Source: Myxococcus xanthus (lineage in GTDB: Bacteria > Myxococcota > Myxococcia > Myxococcales > Myxococcaceae). Taken from it: 64,000 bases of DNA. The DNA lies in the NCBI RefSeq assembly GCF_013116825.1, contig NZ_JABFNS010000007.1:39704-103703 (forward strand), in the 5' to 3' direction. The position numbers and the translations under genes are program-made. Under the pieces are notes generated by a model. That model was not told where the DNA came from, made no database searches, and saw only the letters and a list, made by a program, of their open reading frames with translations. Below, piece by piece: positions 36,637 through 45,009 of this stretch (positions are counted from its first letter, which is position 1; each line of letters starts with the position of its first letter).

Positions 36637-37443
36637 TCAGGCCCGCCGCGCCGTGAGGATGGGCTGATGGAAGCCCGTCTCCTCCGGCGTGTGCCAGCGC
36701 GTATCCATCAGCCCCGCGCGCGTGAGCGCCCGCTCCAGGTCCACGCGCTGAAGCGCGCGGTACACGCCCGTGTGTTCGGTGGTGTGCCAGCCCTTGCCCT
36801 CGGGGCGGAGGATGAACTGGTGCACCGTGTACGTCCGTCCGTCCGCGGCCCAGTCCCAGATTTGAAAGAGGATGCGGCGGCCCTCGGGTGCATCCAGGAG
36901 CCGCTCCGAGGTGAAGCGGGGCTGGCTCTGCACCAGCGCGTCGGCGTCGCGCACGCTCAACGCCACCAGCCCACCGGGAGCCAGCTTCGACGCCATGGCG
37001 CGCGCCGCCGCGTCCAGGTCCTCGTCCGTCAGCAGGTGCGTCACCGCGTTGTCCAGCGCCAGCACCACCGGGAAGGTGCCCTCCACCTGCGCGTCCAGCG
37101 TGCGCATGTCCGCCACGCCCGTGGTGAGGTGCACGTTCATCGCGCGAGCCTCGCGCTCGGCACGCGCCACGGCGGCCGGGCTCAAATCGGTGGCGTGGAC
37201 GGTGTAGCCACGGCCCGCCAATCCCAGCGCCTGGGTGCCGATGCCACACGCGCAGTCCAACACCCGCCGGGGCGGCGGCGCCTCGCAGCGGCGCAGCAGC
37301 GCGTCCAGCATGGCGCCCTGCCGCTCCACCACCTGCGGCCAGTTGGCGAAGAGCAGGTGGTACTCCTCCGCCATGCCCTCGTAGAACCCCAGCGCCAGGT
37401 CGCTCGTGGACGGCGCGATGCCCAGAAACCGCCGCTCACTCAC
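36637..37443 (-). CDS. Class I SAM-dependent methyltransferase
   Basis: About 268 residues, GTG start overlapping the stop of the upstream thioesterase gene (GTGA). SAM motif I is intact: LDCACGIGTQALGLAGRGYTV (about 83-103), followed by ATDLSPAAV, ALDNAVTHL and KLAPGGLVALSV. The C-terminal third is beta-rich (TVHQFILRPEGKGW). Substrate unknown. Translational coupling with an acyl thioesterase suggests a shared pathway, but nothing else in the locus tells which. Confidence 0.85.
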   Translation of the reverse strand: MSERRFLGIAPSTSDLALGFYEGMAEEYHLLFANWPQVVERQGAMLDALLRRCEAPPPRRVLDCACGIGTQALGLAGRGYTVHATDLSPAAVARAEREARAMNVHLTTGVADMRTLDAQVEGTFPVVLALDNAVTHLLTDEDLDAAARAMASKLAPGGLVALSVRDADALVQSQPRFTSERLLDAPEGRRILFQIWDWAADGRTYTVHQFILRPEGKGWHTTEHTGVYRALQRVDLERALTRAGLMDTRWHTPEETGFHQPILTARRA

Positions 37444-37904
37444 GAGCTGAAGGAGCGCCCTTCGAGCGCCTCGATGGCCGCGCGGAGCTCCGCCGGCACG
37501 GGGACCTTCTCGTGGGTGGCGTAGCGAAGGGTGACGATGACGCAGCTCCCCCGGGTGTAGAGGACGCCGTCGTCCTCTCCGGCCACCGCGTGCTCCAGGG
37601 TGATGGACGACGTTCCGATGCGGGTGGCGCGGCAACCGGCCACCAGGCGCGTGGGGAAGAGGACGGGACGCAGGTACTCCGCGTTGGTGGCCTTCAGGAT
37701 GGGCCCCACGCCGTCGCGGTTCGTCCGCTCGTCCCCCGCGCCGGACGGCCCTGTCAGGCCGATGCGCGCGAAGTAGTGGATGCGGGCAGTCTCAAACCAG
37801 GTGAACGTGCGCGTGTTGTTGGCGTGGCCGAAGGCGTCCATCTCCCCCCAGTGGAGGGGGAAGGAGACAACCACCGGGAAATCCTTGAGCGGCGAGTCCG
37901 GCAT
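37440..37904 (-). CDS. Acyl-CoA thioesterase (hotdog fold, 4HBT type)
   Basis: About 154 residues. It has the 4HBT active-site helix WGEMDAFGHANNTRTFTWFE with the Asp that starts the helix, then a hotdog beta sheet (HAVAGEDDGVLYTRGSCVIVTL). Members hydrolyse acyl-CoA thioesters. ATG 37904 is chosen by family length; in-frame ATGs at 38003 and 38054 would add a basic N-terminus with moderate coding bias. The stop overlaps the downstream methyltransferase start. Confidence 0.85.
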   Translation of the reverse strand: MPDSPLKDFPVVVSFPLHWGEMDAFGHANNTRTFTWFETARIHYFARIGLTGPSGAGDERTNRDGVGPILKATNAEYLRPVLFPTRLVAGCRATRIGTSSITLEHAVAGEDDGVLYTRGSCVIVTLRYATHEKVPVPAELRAAIEALEGRSFSS

Positions 37905-38089
37905 GTCCTCAGGGTGCCCCACCCGGCGGCCCCAGGGAACCGCGAACCGCGCCCGCCTGGCCTCCAGCCGAGGGCCACGGCCGTGGTAATCCAGGACAGC
38001 CATGCGTTCACGATTCCACACGTCCTCGCCCGCGGCCCCCGGGCTCGGCTTCACCGTCCTTTCCGGCCACTTCCTGGAGCAGCCCGCTC

Positions 38090-39925
38090 ATGGCCGCTGA
38101 GCGCGAGCCGTTGGAGCCGCTGAAGCCGCCTCGAGAGGACCTCCCCGCCGAGGACCTGCATCCCTACGCGTTGTCCCCGCGCGAGGGCCTGCCGGTGTCG
38201 GACCAGAGCATGGCGGCGCATCCCCGGAAGCGGGCGGACATGGTGCGCTGGCTTCATCCCGCGCAGTTGCTGCGCACGGGCCTGGACGCGCTGGTGGCGG
38301 CCGTCTTCGGCGCACGCGCGGACCAGCGGCTCGTCGAAGCGGTGGTGCGGCCGCAGGTGCCCTACTTCGACTACTCGCAGGAGCCGATGCCGGAGGGCGG
38401 CTTCTGGCTGGACTATGTGTCGGACACCGGCGACGGCTGGAACTCCACCTACGCGGTGGCGCGGCTGCTGGCGCTGCCGGAGCTGACGCTGTCCGTGCAG
38501 GGCCAACCCCACGCGGAGTCCCACGCCACACAGCGAGGACGGCTGCTCGTCCATGGTGGTGACGGCGTGTACCCCGGCGCCAGCCGCGAGGTGTATGACG
38601 AGCGGCTCGTCCAGCCCTATGAGGCGGCCATGCGGCGCTCGCATGCGCCCAGCCCGGACCTGTTCGTGATTCCGGGCAACCATGACTGGTACGACGGGCT
38701 CGGCGCCTTCCTGCGGCTGTTCTGCGCGAACCGGTGGATTGCGGGCCGGCGCACGCGGCAGAGCCGCAGCTACTTCGCGCTGAAGCTTCCCCAGCGCTGG
38801 TGGCTCATCGGCACGGACGTGCAGCTCAACAGCGACATCGACGTGCCGCAGGTGGAGTACTTCCGCGAAGTGGCCAGCCACATGGGCCCCGACGACCGCA
38901 TCATCCTCTGCAACGCGGAGCCCGCGTGGATTCTGGCCGCCACCGAGCGGCGCAAGGGCAGCTACCTGGAGAACAACTTGGAGTACCTCCAGGAGAAGGT
39001 GTTCGGCCGGCGCATCAACGTCTTCCTCGCCGGGGACCTGCACCACTACCGGCGGCACGAGGACGCCGGCGGGCGGCAGAAAATCACCGCGGGCGGCGGC
39101 GGAGCCTTCCTCCACCCCACGCACGCCCCCTCCGCCCATGTCCTGCGAGACGGCTACACATTGCAGAAGAGCTTCCCGGACGAATGGACCTCCCGGAAGC
39201 TGGCGCGGCAGAACCTGCTCCTCATCCGCCACAGTCCGCTGTTCGGGCTGATGACCGGCATGCTCTACCTGCTGCTGGCGCTGGCGGCCTACGCGGAGGT
39301 GGGCTCGTTCGGAATATCGCGGCTTTCGGACGTCACCCTGGCGGTGGCCAACAGCATGGTGGCCCGGCCGTGGACGCTGGTGCTGGGCATGGCCACCATC
39401 GGCGGACTCATCGGGCTGGCGGACTCGGCCTTCGGCAAGTGGCGCACGCTGGCGGGCACGCTCCACGGGCTTGGACACATCGCCGCGGCCTTCTTCGTGG
39501 CCTGGGGCGCCACCTACTTCACGGTGAGCGGCCTGGGCGTGTGCCCCGAGCTCGCCGCGGACGGCATCCACTGCGACGCGGGCTGGTGGCACCTGGCGGG
39601 CAAGTTCCTGCTGTCCTCGGGCTTCACCTTCCTGGGCGGCTTCCTGGTGGGGCCCTTCGTCATGGGCCTTTACCTGTGGCTGAGCGTGAATCGCTTCGGC
39701 GCGCACTCCAACGAGGCGTTCATCTCGCTGGCGCTCCCGGACTGGAAGAACTTCCTCCGCCTGCGCATCGGTGAAGACGGACGGCTCACCGTCTTCCCCG
39801 TGGGCATCGAGCGCGTGCCTCGCAAGTGGAAGGAGACCCACGCCGGTCCCTACGCGCCCGCGTTCGACCCGAATGACCCGAAGGCCACGGAGCCCGTCCT
39901 CATCGAGCCCCCCATCCGTGTGTGA
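38090..39925 (+). CDS. Metallophosphoesterase with C-terminal membrane domain
   Basis: About 611 residues. The calcineurin-like core is at about 90-350, with YVSDTGDGWN in place of the usual first D-x-H, HGGDGVYP, IPGNHDWYDG, and LAGDLHHYRRH as the final metal-binding histidines. Residues about 380-540 hold four to five hydrophobic segments, and about 70 polar residues end the chain. This puts a phosphoesterase domain on a polytopic membrane anchor. The missing His in the first motif may be supplied elsewhere or may change metal use. It is divergent from the thioesterase gene. Confidence 0.85.
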   Translation: MAAEREPLEPLKPPREDLPAEDLHPYALSPREGLPVSDQSMAAHPRKRADMVRWLHPAQLLRTGLDALVAAVFGARADQRLVEAVVRPQVPYFDYSQEPMPEGGFWLDYVSDTGDGWNSTYAVARLLALPELTLSVQGQPHAESHATQRGRLLVHGGDGVYPGASREVYDERLVQPYEAAMRRSHAPSPDLFVIPGNHDWYDGLGAFLRLFCANRWIAGRRTRQSRSYFALKLPQRWWLIGTDVQLNSDIDVPQVEYFREVASHMGPDDRIILCNAEPAWILAATERRKGSYLENNLEYLQEKVFGRRINVFLAGDLHHYRRHEDAGGRQKITAGGGGAFLHPTHAPSAHVLRDGYTLQKSFPDEWTSRKLARQNLLLIRHSPLFGLMTGMLYLLLALAAYAEVGSFGISRLSDVTLAVANSMVARPWTLVLGMATIGGLIGLADSAFGKWRTLAGTLHGLGHIAAAFFVAWGATYFTVSGLGVCPELAADGIHCDAGWWHLAGKFLLSSGFTFLGGFLVGPFVMGLYLWLSVNRFGAHSNEAFISLALPDWKNFLRLRIGEDGRLTVFPVGIERVPRKWKETHAGPYAPAFDPNDPKATEPVLIEPPIRV

Positions 39926-40019
39926 GACGTGCCACCAGCGGACAGCCCGCCGTCCCGACAGGATGGATAGAAGCCGGGCAGACCCCAATGGCCCCTCTCC
40001 GAGAACGGATTGCGCCGTG

Positions 40020-40047
40020 CTCCGATGTAACGGGGGGCTCATCGGAG
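40020..40047 (+). promoter_or_regulatory. Inverted repeat just upstream of the 40060 gene
   Basis: Perfect 8-bp arms CTCCGATG and CATCGGAG separated by 12 bp containing a run of six G. It ends 12 bp before the ATG at 40060. It could be an operator or a leader stem-loop that controls access to the ribosome site. Confidence 0.5.
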
Positions 40048-40059
40048 TAGACAGGGCTC

Positions 40060-40776
40060 ATGAGCGCCCCTGTCTTCATCTACCTGACCCCGCCCGACGG
40101 ACTCGTCCCCCTGCTGACGCCGGCGCGGCTCGCGGCCTTCCGCGACTGGCTCTGGCGGGAGAACACAGAGCACCTGAACGCGGAGGAGCTGGCCGACATC
40201 GAGTCGGACGAGGAGCTGATGGCCCTCCTCGGCCTCGTGGACCACCTGCTCCAGCAGGGCGCCGAGTCCCTGCGCAAGCCCCCCACCCGCCACGCGGACG
40301 CGATGCTGGACCTGCTCGATGAGCTGTCCGACTACTTCACCTGCGAGGAACTGGGCATTCCAGAGGGCATGGAGCTGGCGACGGACCTCAAGCCCACCGA
40401 CAAGCAGGTCCGCGCCTCGGACGTCGTCATCGGAGAGAACTGTCCCGAGCGGACGTTCGAGCTGTGGCGCCACCTCGTCTGGGGCCGGGCGCCGGACCGG
40501 ACCGTGGCGGAGGGCATTGGCCTGCGACGCAACTTCCCCTCCATGGGCTACTGGACGGCCGCGGAGGTACGGCACGTGCGCGACGACCTGCGCCAGCACC
40601 TGAGCGGCCCCCCTGACTACATGCCCATGAACAACTGGGCCCGCTTCATGACGTCGCTCCGCCTGAAGCTGACACGGACCGGCCGGGCAGCAGCCCCCGC
40701 CCCGGCGATTGAGGCCATCTCCCGCGCCGTGGACCGGGCGGCCCGAGAAGGCGCGGGGCTGCTGTTCGCGCACTGA
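40060..40776 (+). CDS. Conserved-looking protein of unknown function
   Basis: About 238 residues, acidic, soluble and mainly helical, beginning APVFIYLTPPDGLVPLLTPARL. No signal peptide or catalytic motif is seen. The overall style (short, acidic, opening with a beta strand and then helices) resembles small orphan proteins of the DUF1877/immunity-like type, but I cannot assign it. The inverted repeat at 40020-40047 sits at its 5' end, and its stop is 8 bp from that of the convergent MocR gene. Confidence 0.65.
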   Translation: MSAPVFIYLTPPDGLVPLLTPARLAAFRDWLWRENTEHLNAEELADIESDEELMALLGLVDHLLQQGAESLRKPPTRHADAMLDLLDELSDYFTCEELGIPEGMELATDLKPTDKQVRASDVVIGENCPERTFELWRHLVWGRAPDRTVAEGIGLRRNFPSMGYWTAAEVRHVRDDLRQHLSGPPDYMPMNNWARFMTSLRLKLTRTGRAAAPAPAIEAISRAVDRAAREGAGLLFAH

Positions 40777-40784
40777 GCCCGACG

Positions 40785-42221
40785 TCAGGTCAGTCCGCGC
40801 GCCAGCGCCCCCAGCGTGGACATGGCCGCCTCGATGCGCGGCGTCCACGGGTGGCCACAGTTCAGCCGGAAGCAGTGGCGATAGGAATCCATCCGCGCGG
40901 AGAAGATGGGCCCCGGGGCGATGCTGATGCCCGCATCCAGGGCCTTCGCACTCAACGCCAGCGAGTCCACCTGCCGCGGCAACTCCACCCAGAGCAGCGC
41001 GCCGCCCGAGGGCCGCGTCACGCGCGTGCCTTCGGGGAAGAACTCCGCCACCGCCTCGGCCATGCGCTCCACCTGCGCGGCGAGCCGGCGGCGCAAGGAG
41101 CGCAGATGCCTGTCATAGCCTCCATTCTGAAGGAAGCGCGCAATCGCATACTGGGGCACGGTGGCGGTCGTCACGGAGGTGGAGAACTTGAGCAACTCCA
41201 CCCGCTCCCGGAAGCGGCCCGGCGCCACGTAGCCCACGCGGAAGCCCGGCGCGAGCGTCTTCGAAAACGAGCTGCACAGCAGCACGTTGCCGCGCGTGTC
41301 GAATGCCTTGCATGCGCGCGGACGCTCGGCGCCGAAGTGCAGGTCTCCGTAGATGTCGTCCTCGATGAGCGGCACGTCGTGAGCATCCAGCAGGTTCACC
41401 AGCCGCTGGCGCCGCACGTCGGGCATGCAGCTGCCCACCGGATTGCTGAAGCTGGGCACCGCCAGCACCGCGGCGATGCGCCGCCGCGTCAGCGCCGCCT
41501 CCAGCGCCTCCATCTGCATGCCGTTGCGTGGGCAGCACGGAATCTCCAGCGCGCGCAGGCCCAGCGCTTCGATGGACTGCAGCGTTCCGTAGTAAGCGGG
41601 GGACTCGATGGCGATGGTGTCTCCCGGGCGGGCCACCGCGAGCAGGCACAGGTGGATGGCCTCGGACGCGCCGAAGGTGGTGATGAAGTCGTCCGCGGCC
41701 AGCGAGCAGCCCCAGTCCAGGGAGCGGCGCGCGAGCTGCTGGCGCAGCTCCGGACACCCGGGCAGCGCGTCGTACTGGATGCTCCGGTCGCGCGATTCGC
41801 GGCTGAGCGCGTTCAGCTCGCGGTACAGCCTGCGGACGGGCAGCAGCTCCGGCGCAGGCGAGGCGGCGCCCAGCTTGACCATGTGGGCATCCCCCATGGA
41901 CCGGTAGACGCTCGCGACGAGCCCGCTGACGGTGACAGCGGTGGCGCTGGACGCGGGCCGGGACACCTGGGGCTCCGCCAGCCGGGGCCGCTCACGGCGG
42001 CGCACGTAGTGGCCGGACTGGGGGCGCGTCTCGATGAGCCCCAGGGACTCCAGGTGCAGGTAGGCCTGCAGGACGGTGGAGATGCTCACCCGCTCGCGCA
42101 GGCTGAGCTGCCGCACGGACGGTAGCCTGTCTCCAGGCTGCAAGGTGCCCGCGGAGATGGCATCCGCGAGCCGCTCGGCCACCTGCTCGTAGAGCTTTGC
42201 TTTGTGTGCCACCGCGCCCAT
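40785..42221 (-). CDS. MocR-type GntR/aminotransferase-fold transcription regulator
   Basis: About 478 residues. The N-terminal GntR winged helix (about 5-75) has ADAISAGTLQPGDRLPSVRQLS and STVLQAYLHLESLGLIETRPQSG. A type I aminotransferase domain follows (about 120-470), with the PLP-binding Lys in SSFSKTLAPGFRVG and the EDDIYGDL segment. Such proteins bind PLP and often an amino compound to regulate a neighbour. GGGAGGAG precedes ATG 42221. It is divergent from the DUF2917 gene, with a 10-bp palindrome (42314-42342) between, so it probably controls that gene. Confidence 0.93.
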   Translation of the reverse strand: MGAVAHKAKLYEQVAERLADAISAGTLQPGDRLPSVRQLSLRERVSISTVLQAYLHLESLGLIETRPQSGHYVRRRERPRLAEPQVSRPASSATAVTVSGLVASVYRSMGDAHMVKLGAASPAPELLPVRRLYRELNALSRESRDRSIQYDALPGCPELRQQLARRSLDWGCSLAADDFITTFGASEAIHLCLLAVARPGDTIAIESPAYYGTLQSIEALGLRALEIPCCPRNGMQMEALEAALTRRRIAAVLAVPSFSNPVGSCMPDVRRQRLVNLLDAHDVPLIEDDIYGDLHFGAERPRACKAFDTRGNVLLCSSFSKTLAPGFRVGYVAPGRFRERVELLKFSTSVTTATVPQYAIARFLQNGGYDRHLRSLRRRLAAQVERMAEAVAEFFPEGTRVTRPSGGALLWVELPRQVDSLALSAKALDAGISIAPGPIFSARMDSYRHCFRLNCGHPWTPRIEAAMSTLGALARGLT

Positions 42222-42313
42222 GGCTCCTCCCGAGGTGAGCCGCATCCACCACGGCCGGTATCGGAGACGAGAACGGGCCCGTTGCCCAGATACAGCTCCC
42301 GCCGACGGCGACC

Positions 42314-42342
42314 GGCACAGTTCATTGGAGCAGAACTGTACC
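42314..42342. promoter_or_regulatory. Palindromic operator for the divergent MocR-type regulator
   Basis: Arms GGCACAGTTC and GAACTGTACC (one mismatch in ten) with a 9-bp spacer. It lies between the MocR start (42221) and the DUF2917 start (42418), in sequence that is AT-richer than the surroundings (CGATAACAATCTC follows). Ownership by the MocR protein is inferred from position. Confidence 0.65.
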
Positions 42343-42417
42343 GATAACAATCTCACCTGACTGAATCTGTTCCGCATCCGCCCGGGAGCGCATGTTGGCG
42401 CCCTGGAGGACGCGGTG

Positions 42418-42759
42418 ATGTGGGACTGGATGAGGACGGTGGTGAGCGGGCTGCGGCTCGAAGCAGCGCCAACGCGGAACGTGGGCCCGGTTCACCTGGC
42501 CCAGGGCGCCTTGTGGAGCGAGCGCACCCGGAGCGGACATCCGCTGACGCTGACGTGTCGCGAAGGCATGCTGTGGCTCACCTGCGAGGGCGATGCGAGA
42601 GACTACGTGCTGCACCCTGGCGACACGCTGCGCATGGAGCGCTCCGGGCACGTGGTGGTGCAGGCGCTGACGCCCTCGCGCTTCTGCCTGATGCAGCGCG
42701 CTCCGGTCCAGACGCCGTGCACGCCTCCCGTGAGGAAGCATGAGGGGCTCGTCCGATAG
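42418..42759 (+). CDS. DUF2917 family protein
   Basis: About 113 residues. It has the DUF2917 pattern: an ALWSERTRSGHPLTLTCREGMLWLTCEGD stretch given here only as a family block, DYVLHPGDTL and HVVVQALTPSRF. The fold is a small cupin-like beta barrel of unknown function that is commonly found next to MocR-type regulators. The ATG at 42418 has GGAGGA at the right distance; GTG 42415 is an alternative. Confidence 0.85.
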   Translation: MWDWMRTVVSGLRLEAAPTRNVGPVHLAQGALWSERTRSGHPLTLTCREGMLWLTCEGDARDYVLHPGDTLRMERSGHVVVQALTPSRFCLMQRAPVQTPCTPPVRKHEGLVR

Positions 42760-42794
42760 CCGGTGCCATGCCCTGCCTTGCTATCGTCCGCGCC

Positions 42795-43571
42795 ATGCCC
42801 AGCCTCCCTGACTGTCGCCGCCTCGCCTCGGCCCTCACGCTCGTGTCTTCGCTCCTCACCGCGCAGGCCGCGGAGGTCTCCCCGGCGGAACGGGTGGAGA
42901 CCTCGCCGGGCCTGTCACCTGATGCCGTGCGACGCGCCTTCGACAACCAACGCCAGACGCTCGCGTCCTGCATGCGCCTGGTCTCCATCCAGCGCGGGAA
43001 CGGCAAGGCCCCTCATTCGATTGAGTTCGTTCCCTGGAAGGCCGGCCCCGACACGGATGATCGCATCCGGGTGCGCTTCACCCTGGCGCCAGACGGCAAG
43101 GTCCAGAAAGAAGAAAGACAGACGGAGGCATGGGGCGTGCGATCGCTGTTCCTCGACCCAGGCTGCGTGGAAGAGCGGGTGAAGACCTGGTCCTTCCCGA
43201 CCTTTCCAGGCAACCATGACGAGCGGGTGCAGGTGGAACTATGGGCGCGGTTCCGGACCACGGAGGCGGAACGGACGGCGGCAGCCACCCGGTTGCGTGA
43301 ATTCTACGGCGACTTCTGCAAGGCCCTTTCCGCATTGAAAGTCACCCAGCAGCCTCAGGCAGGCGTGGCGTGGCGCGCCACCATCAAACGCTTCCTCGCC
43401 GAGCACGGCGCGCGCGTCGACCCACGCATCGGCACGGCCATGCAGGCGGTCGGAGACATCGCGGGCCACGACCTGCCAGGCGCCATCTCGACTTATGAGC
43501 TCAGCATGGAAGAGTCGCTCGCCACGACCATTCCATGCCCGAAGCTCCGCGCCTGGGTGAAGGAGGGGTGA
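42795..43571 (+). CDS. Exported protein with TonB/AgmX-like C-terminal style domain
   Basis: About 258 residues. A signal peptide (about 1-26, ending AQA-AE) is followed by RAFDNQRQTLASCMR and a FTLAPDGKVQ...CVEERVKTWSFP segment. This resembles the AgmX/PglI C-terminal or TonB-C fold seen in many myxobacterial envelope proteins (weak match by eye). An ATG at 42768 is in frame. Neither start has a strong ribosome site. Function unknown. Confidence 0.65.
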   Translation: MPSLPDCRRLASALTLVSSLLTAQAAEVSPAERVETSPGLSPDAVRRAFDNQRQTLASCMRLVSIQRGNGKAPHSIEFVPWKAGPDTDDRIRVRFTLAPDGKVQKEERQTEAWGVRSLFLDPGCVEERVKTWSFPTFPGNHDERVQVELWARFRTTEAERTAAATRLREFYGDFCKALSALKVTQQPQAGVAWRATIKRFLAEHGARVDPRIGTAMQAVGDIAGHDLPGAISTYELSMEESLATTIPCPKLRAWVKEG

Positions 43572-43577
43572 GCCCCA

Positions 43578-43599
43578 GGCCGGCCCCTCCTCGCCGGCC
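43578..43599. terminator. Hairpin between convergent genes
   Basis: Stem GGCCGGC / GCCGGCC (7 bp) with loop CCCTCCTC, 6 bp after one stop and 3 bp before the convergent stop. No T-run, so probably a bidirectional or Rho-assisted end. Confidence 0.5.
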
Positions 43600-43602
43600 C
43601 AC

Positions 43603-44904
43603 TCAGAGCACTTCGCGCAGGTTGCCCTCCACGATGCGCGTCAACTGCGTCACGCGCTTGTGGAGCCAGAACCCGAAGGGCTGGATGCGCTCGGGCTTCG
43701 TCATCCTGGGCAGCTTCTGGATGCTCTCATCGAAGCCGACCACGGCGTGTTCGCGCGTCGGGGACTTCGTGCGCAGGTCAAAGGCGAAGGACCTGCCGGT
43801 GTGCCAGCCGCCGTGGAACACGGTGAGGCGCTCCAGCTCCGCGTTTCCAGTCGCCTCGACGAGGCCGTCGAGGTCATAGACGTCGTCGGCGATCTCCAGG
43901 CAGCTCCAGCCTCCTCCCGAAACGTTTCCGCACGGGAACGTGGGCAGGCCATTGTCGACCGCGTTGTCCACAATCCAAGTGATGGAGCCGTACACGCGCA
44001 GGAAGTAATCCCAGCTCGACTCTGTCTTCCTGGGCTTGAGCGCCTTCACGCCATTCCAACGTCCGATGCGGTGCTTGTAGACACGCTTGAAGAAGGACAG
44101 ATTCTGGTCGAGCGAGCCCATGCGCTTGGGCTCCTTCTTCACGTCGAGGTGCTCCGCGACGAAGTGCGCCTTGGGGTAGCGCGCGTGAAGGTCCTTGAGC
44201 ATGGCGATGGCGGTGTCGACCGCCGCGAACGCGTCCTGCGGCTTGGAGAAGGTGGGCGCCTTGGGAGCAGCGGGCTTCTTCGGCGCGCCCTTCGGAGCCG
44301 CGGGCTCGGGGTTGGAATGGGCAGCGTCCCGGAGCTCCACGTTGCGCAGGACGAAGCCAGCCTTCTCCTGGGCACGGATGCGCTGCTCCGCCCGCTGGAT
44401 GGCGGCCTCGCGGCTGCCGGCGGCCGTCTCCTTGCGGTAGTTCTCGACGGTCCGATTCCCATCGACCCAGATGACCCATTGGGTCGAGGCACCCTTGCGA
44501 TACTCCCGCACCGTGATGCGCTTCCGGTTCGCGTTCCAGGGCGTGCCATCGCGGAAGCCCAGCTTCCGGTAGCGCGCCACCAGGGCCTCGACGTCCGACG
44601 CGTCGCAGAGGGAGACGAGGTGGGCGCCGTTCAGGGTGCCTCGGCGGACCACGGCCTTCTCTCCGCGCACCTCCACGTCGACGAAGAGCTGGGACAGCAG
44701 CTTGAAGAGCGTGAAGCGCCCCGTCACGGGAGCGGACACCTTCAGTGCCTTGGGCTCCGGCTTGTAGAGGGTGCCCGCGCTCCAGACTCGCAGCTCGCCC
44801 CCCGCCGAGTAGAGCCAGACCTCGTCCTTCACATCGAGCTGAGGCTCCGAGTACCAGATGGCGTCGCCGCCGTTGAGTTCCTGTAGGCGCTTCCAGTCGG
44901 ACAT
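43603..44904 (-). CDS. Large soluble protein of unknown function
   Basis: About 433 residues. Residues about 1-125 are beta-rich. A segment with VIWVDGNRTVENYRKETAAGSREAAIQRAEQRI near 150-185 recalls a WGR-like domain but is too divergent to assign. A Pro/Ala/Lys linker (about 205-225) leads to a C-terminal domain (about 230-433) with many aromatic residues. No signal peptide. GAGAGGGGG upstream supports ATG 44904. It is convergent with the exported-protein gene at 42795. Confidence 0.65.
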   Translation of the reverse strand: MSDWKRLQELNGGDAIWYSEPQLDVKDEVWLYSAGGELRVWSAGTLYKPEPKALKVSAPVTGRFTLFKLLSQLFVDVEVRGEKAVVRRGTLNGAHLVSLCDASDVEALVARYRKLGFRDGTPWNANRKRITVREYRKGASTQWVIWVDGNRTVENYRKETAAGSREAAIQRAEQRIRAQEKAGFVLRNVELRDAAHSNPEPAAPKGAPKKPAAPKAPTFSKPQDAFAAVDTAIAMLKDLHARYPKAHFVAEHLDVKKEPKRMGSLDQNLSFFKRVYKHRIGRWNGVKALKPRKTESSWDYFLRVYGSITWIVDNAVDNGLPTFPCGNVSGGGWSCLEIADDVYDLDGLVEATGNAELERLTVFHGGWHTGRSFAFDLRTKSPTREHAVVGFDESIQKLPRMTKPERIQPFGFWLHKRVTQLTRIVEGNLREVL

Positions 44905-45009
44905 ACGCCCCCCTCTCGCATGGGGCTGACGAGGGGTCAACGGTAGCACCGGCTCAACGGCCCGAGCCGCGCGCGCAGCCGGCCAGGAGGACGCGCTCCG
45001 CTGCCGGCT

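Noticed and set aside
38051..40042. A 663-codon minus-strand frame opposite the metallophosphoesterase
   Set aside because: No domain; the plus strand has conserved phosphoesterase motifs and membrane segments.
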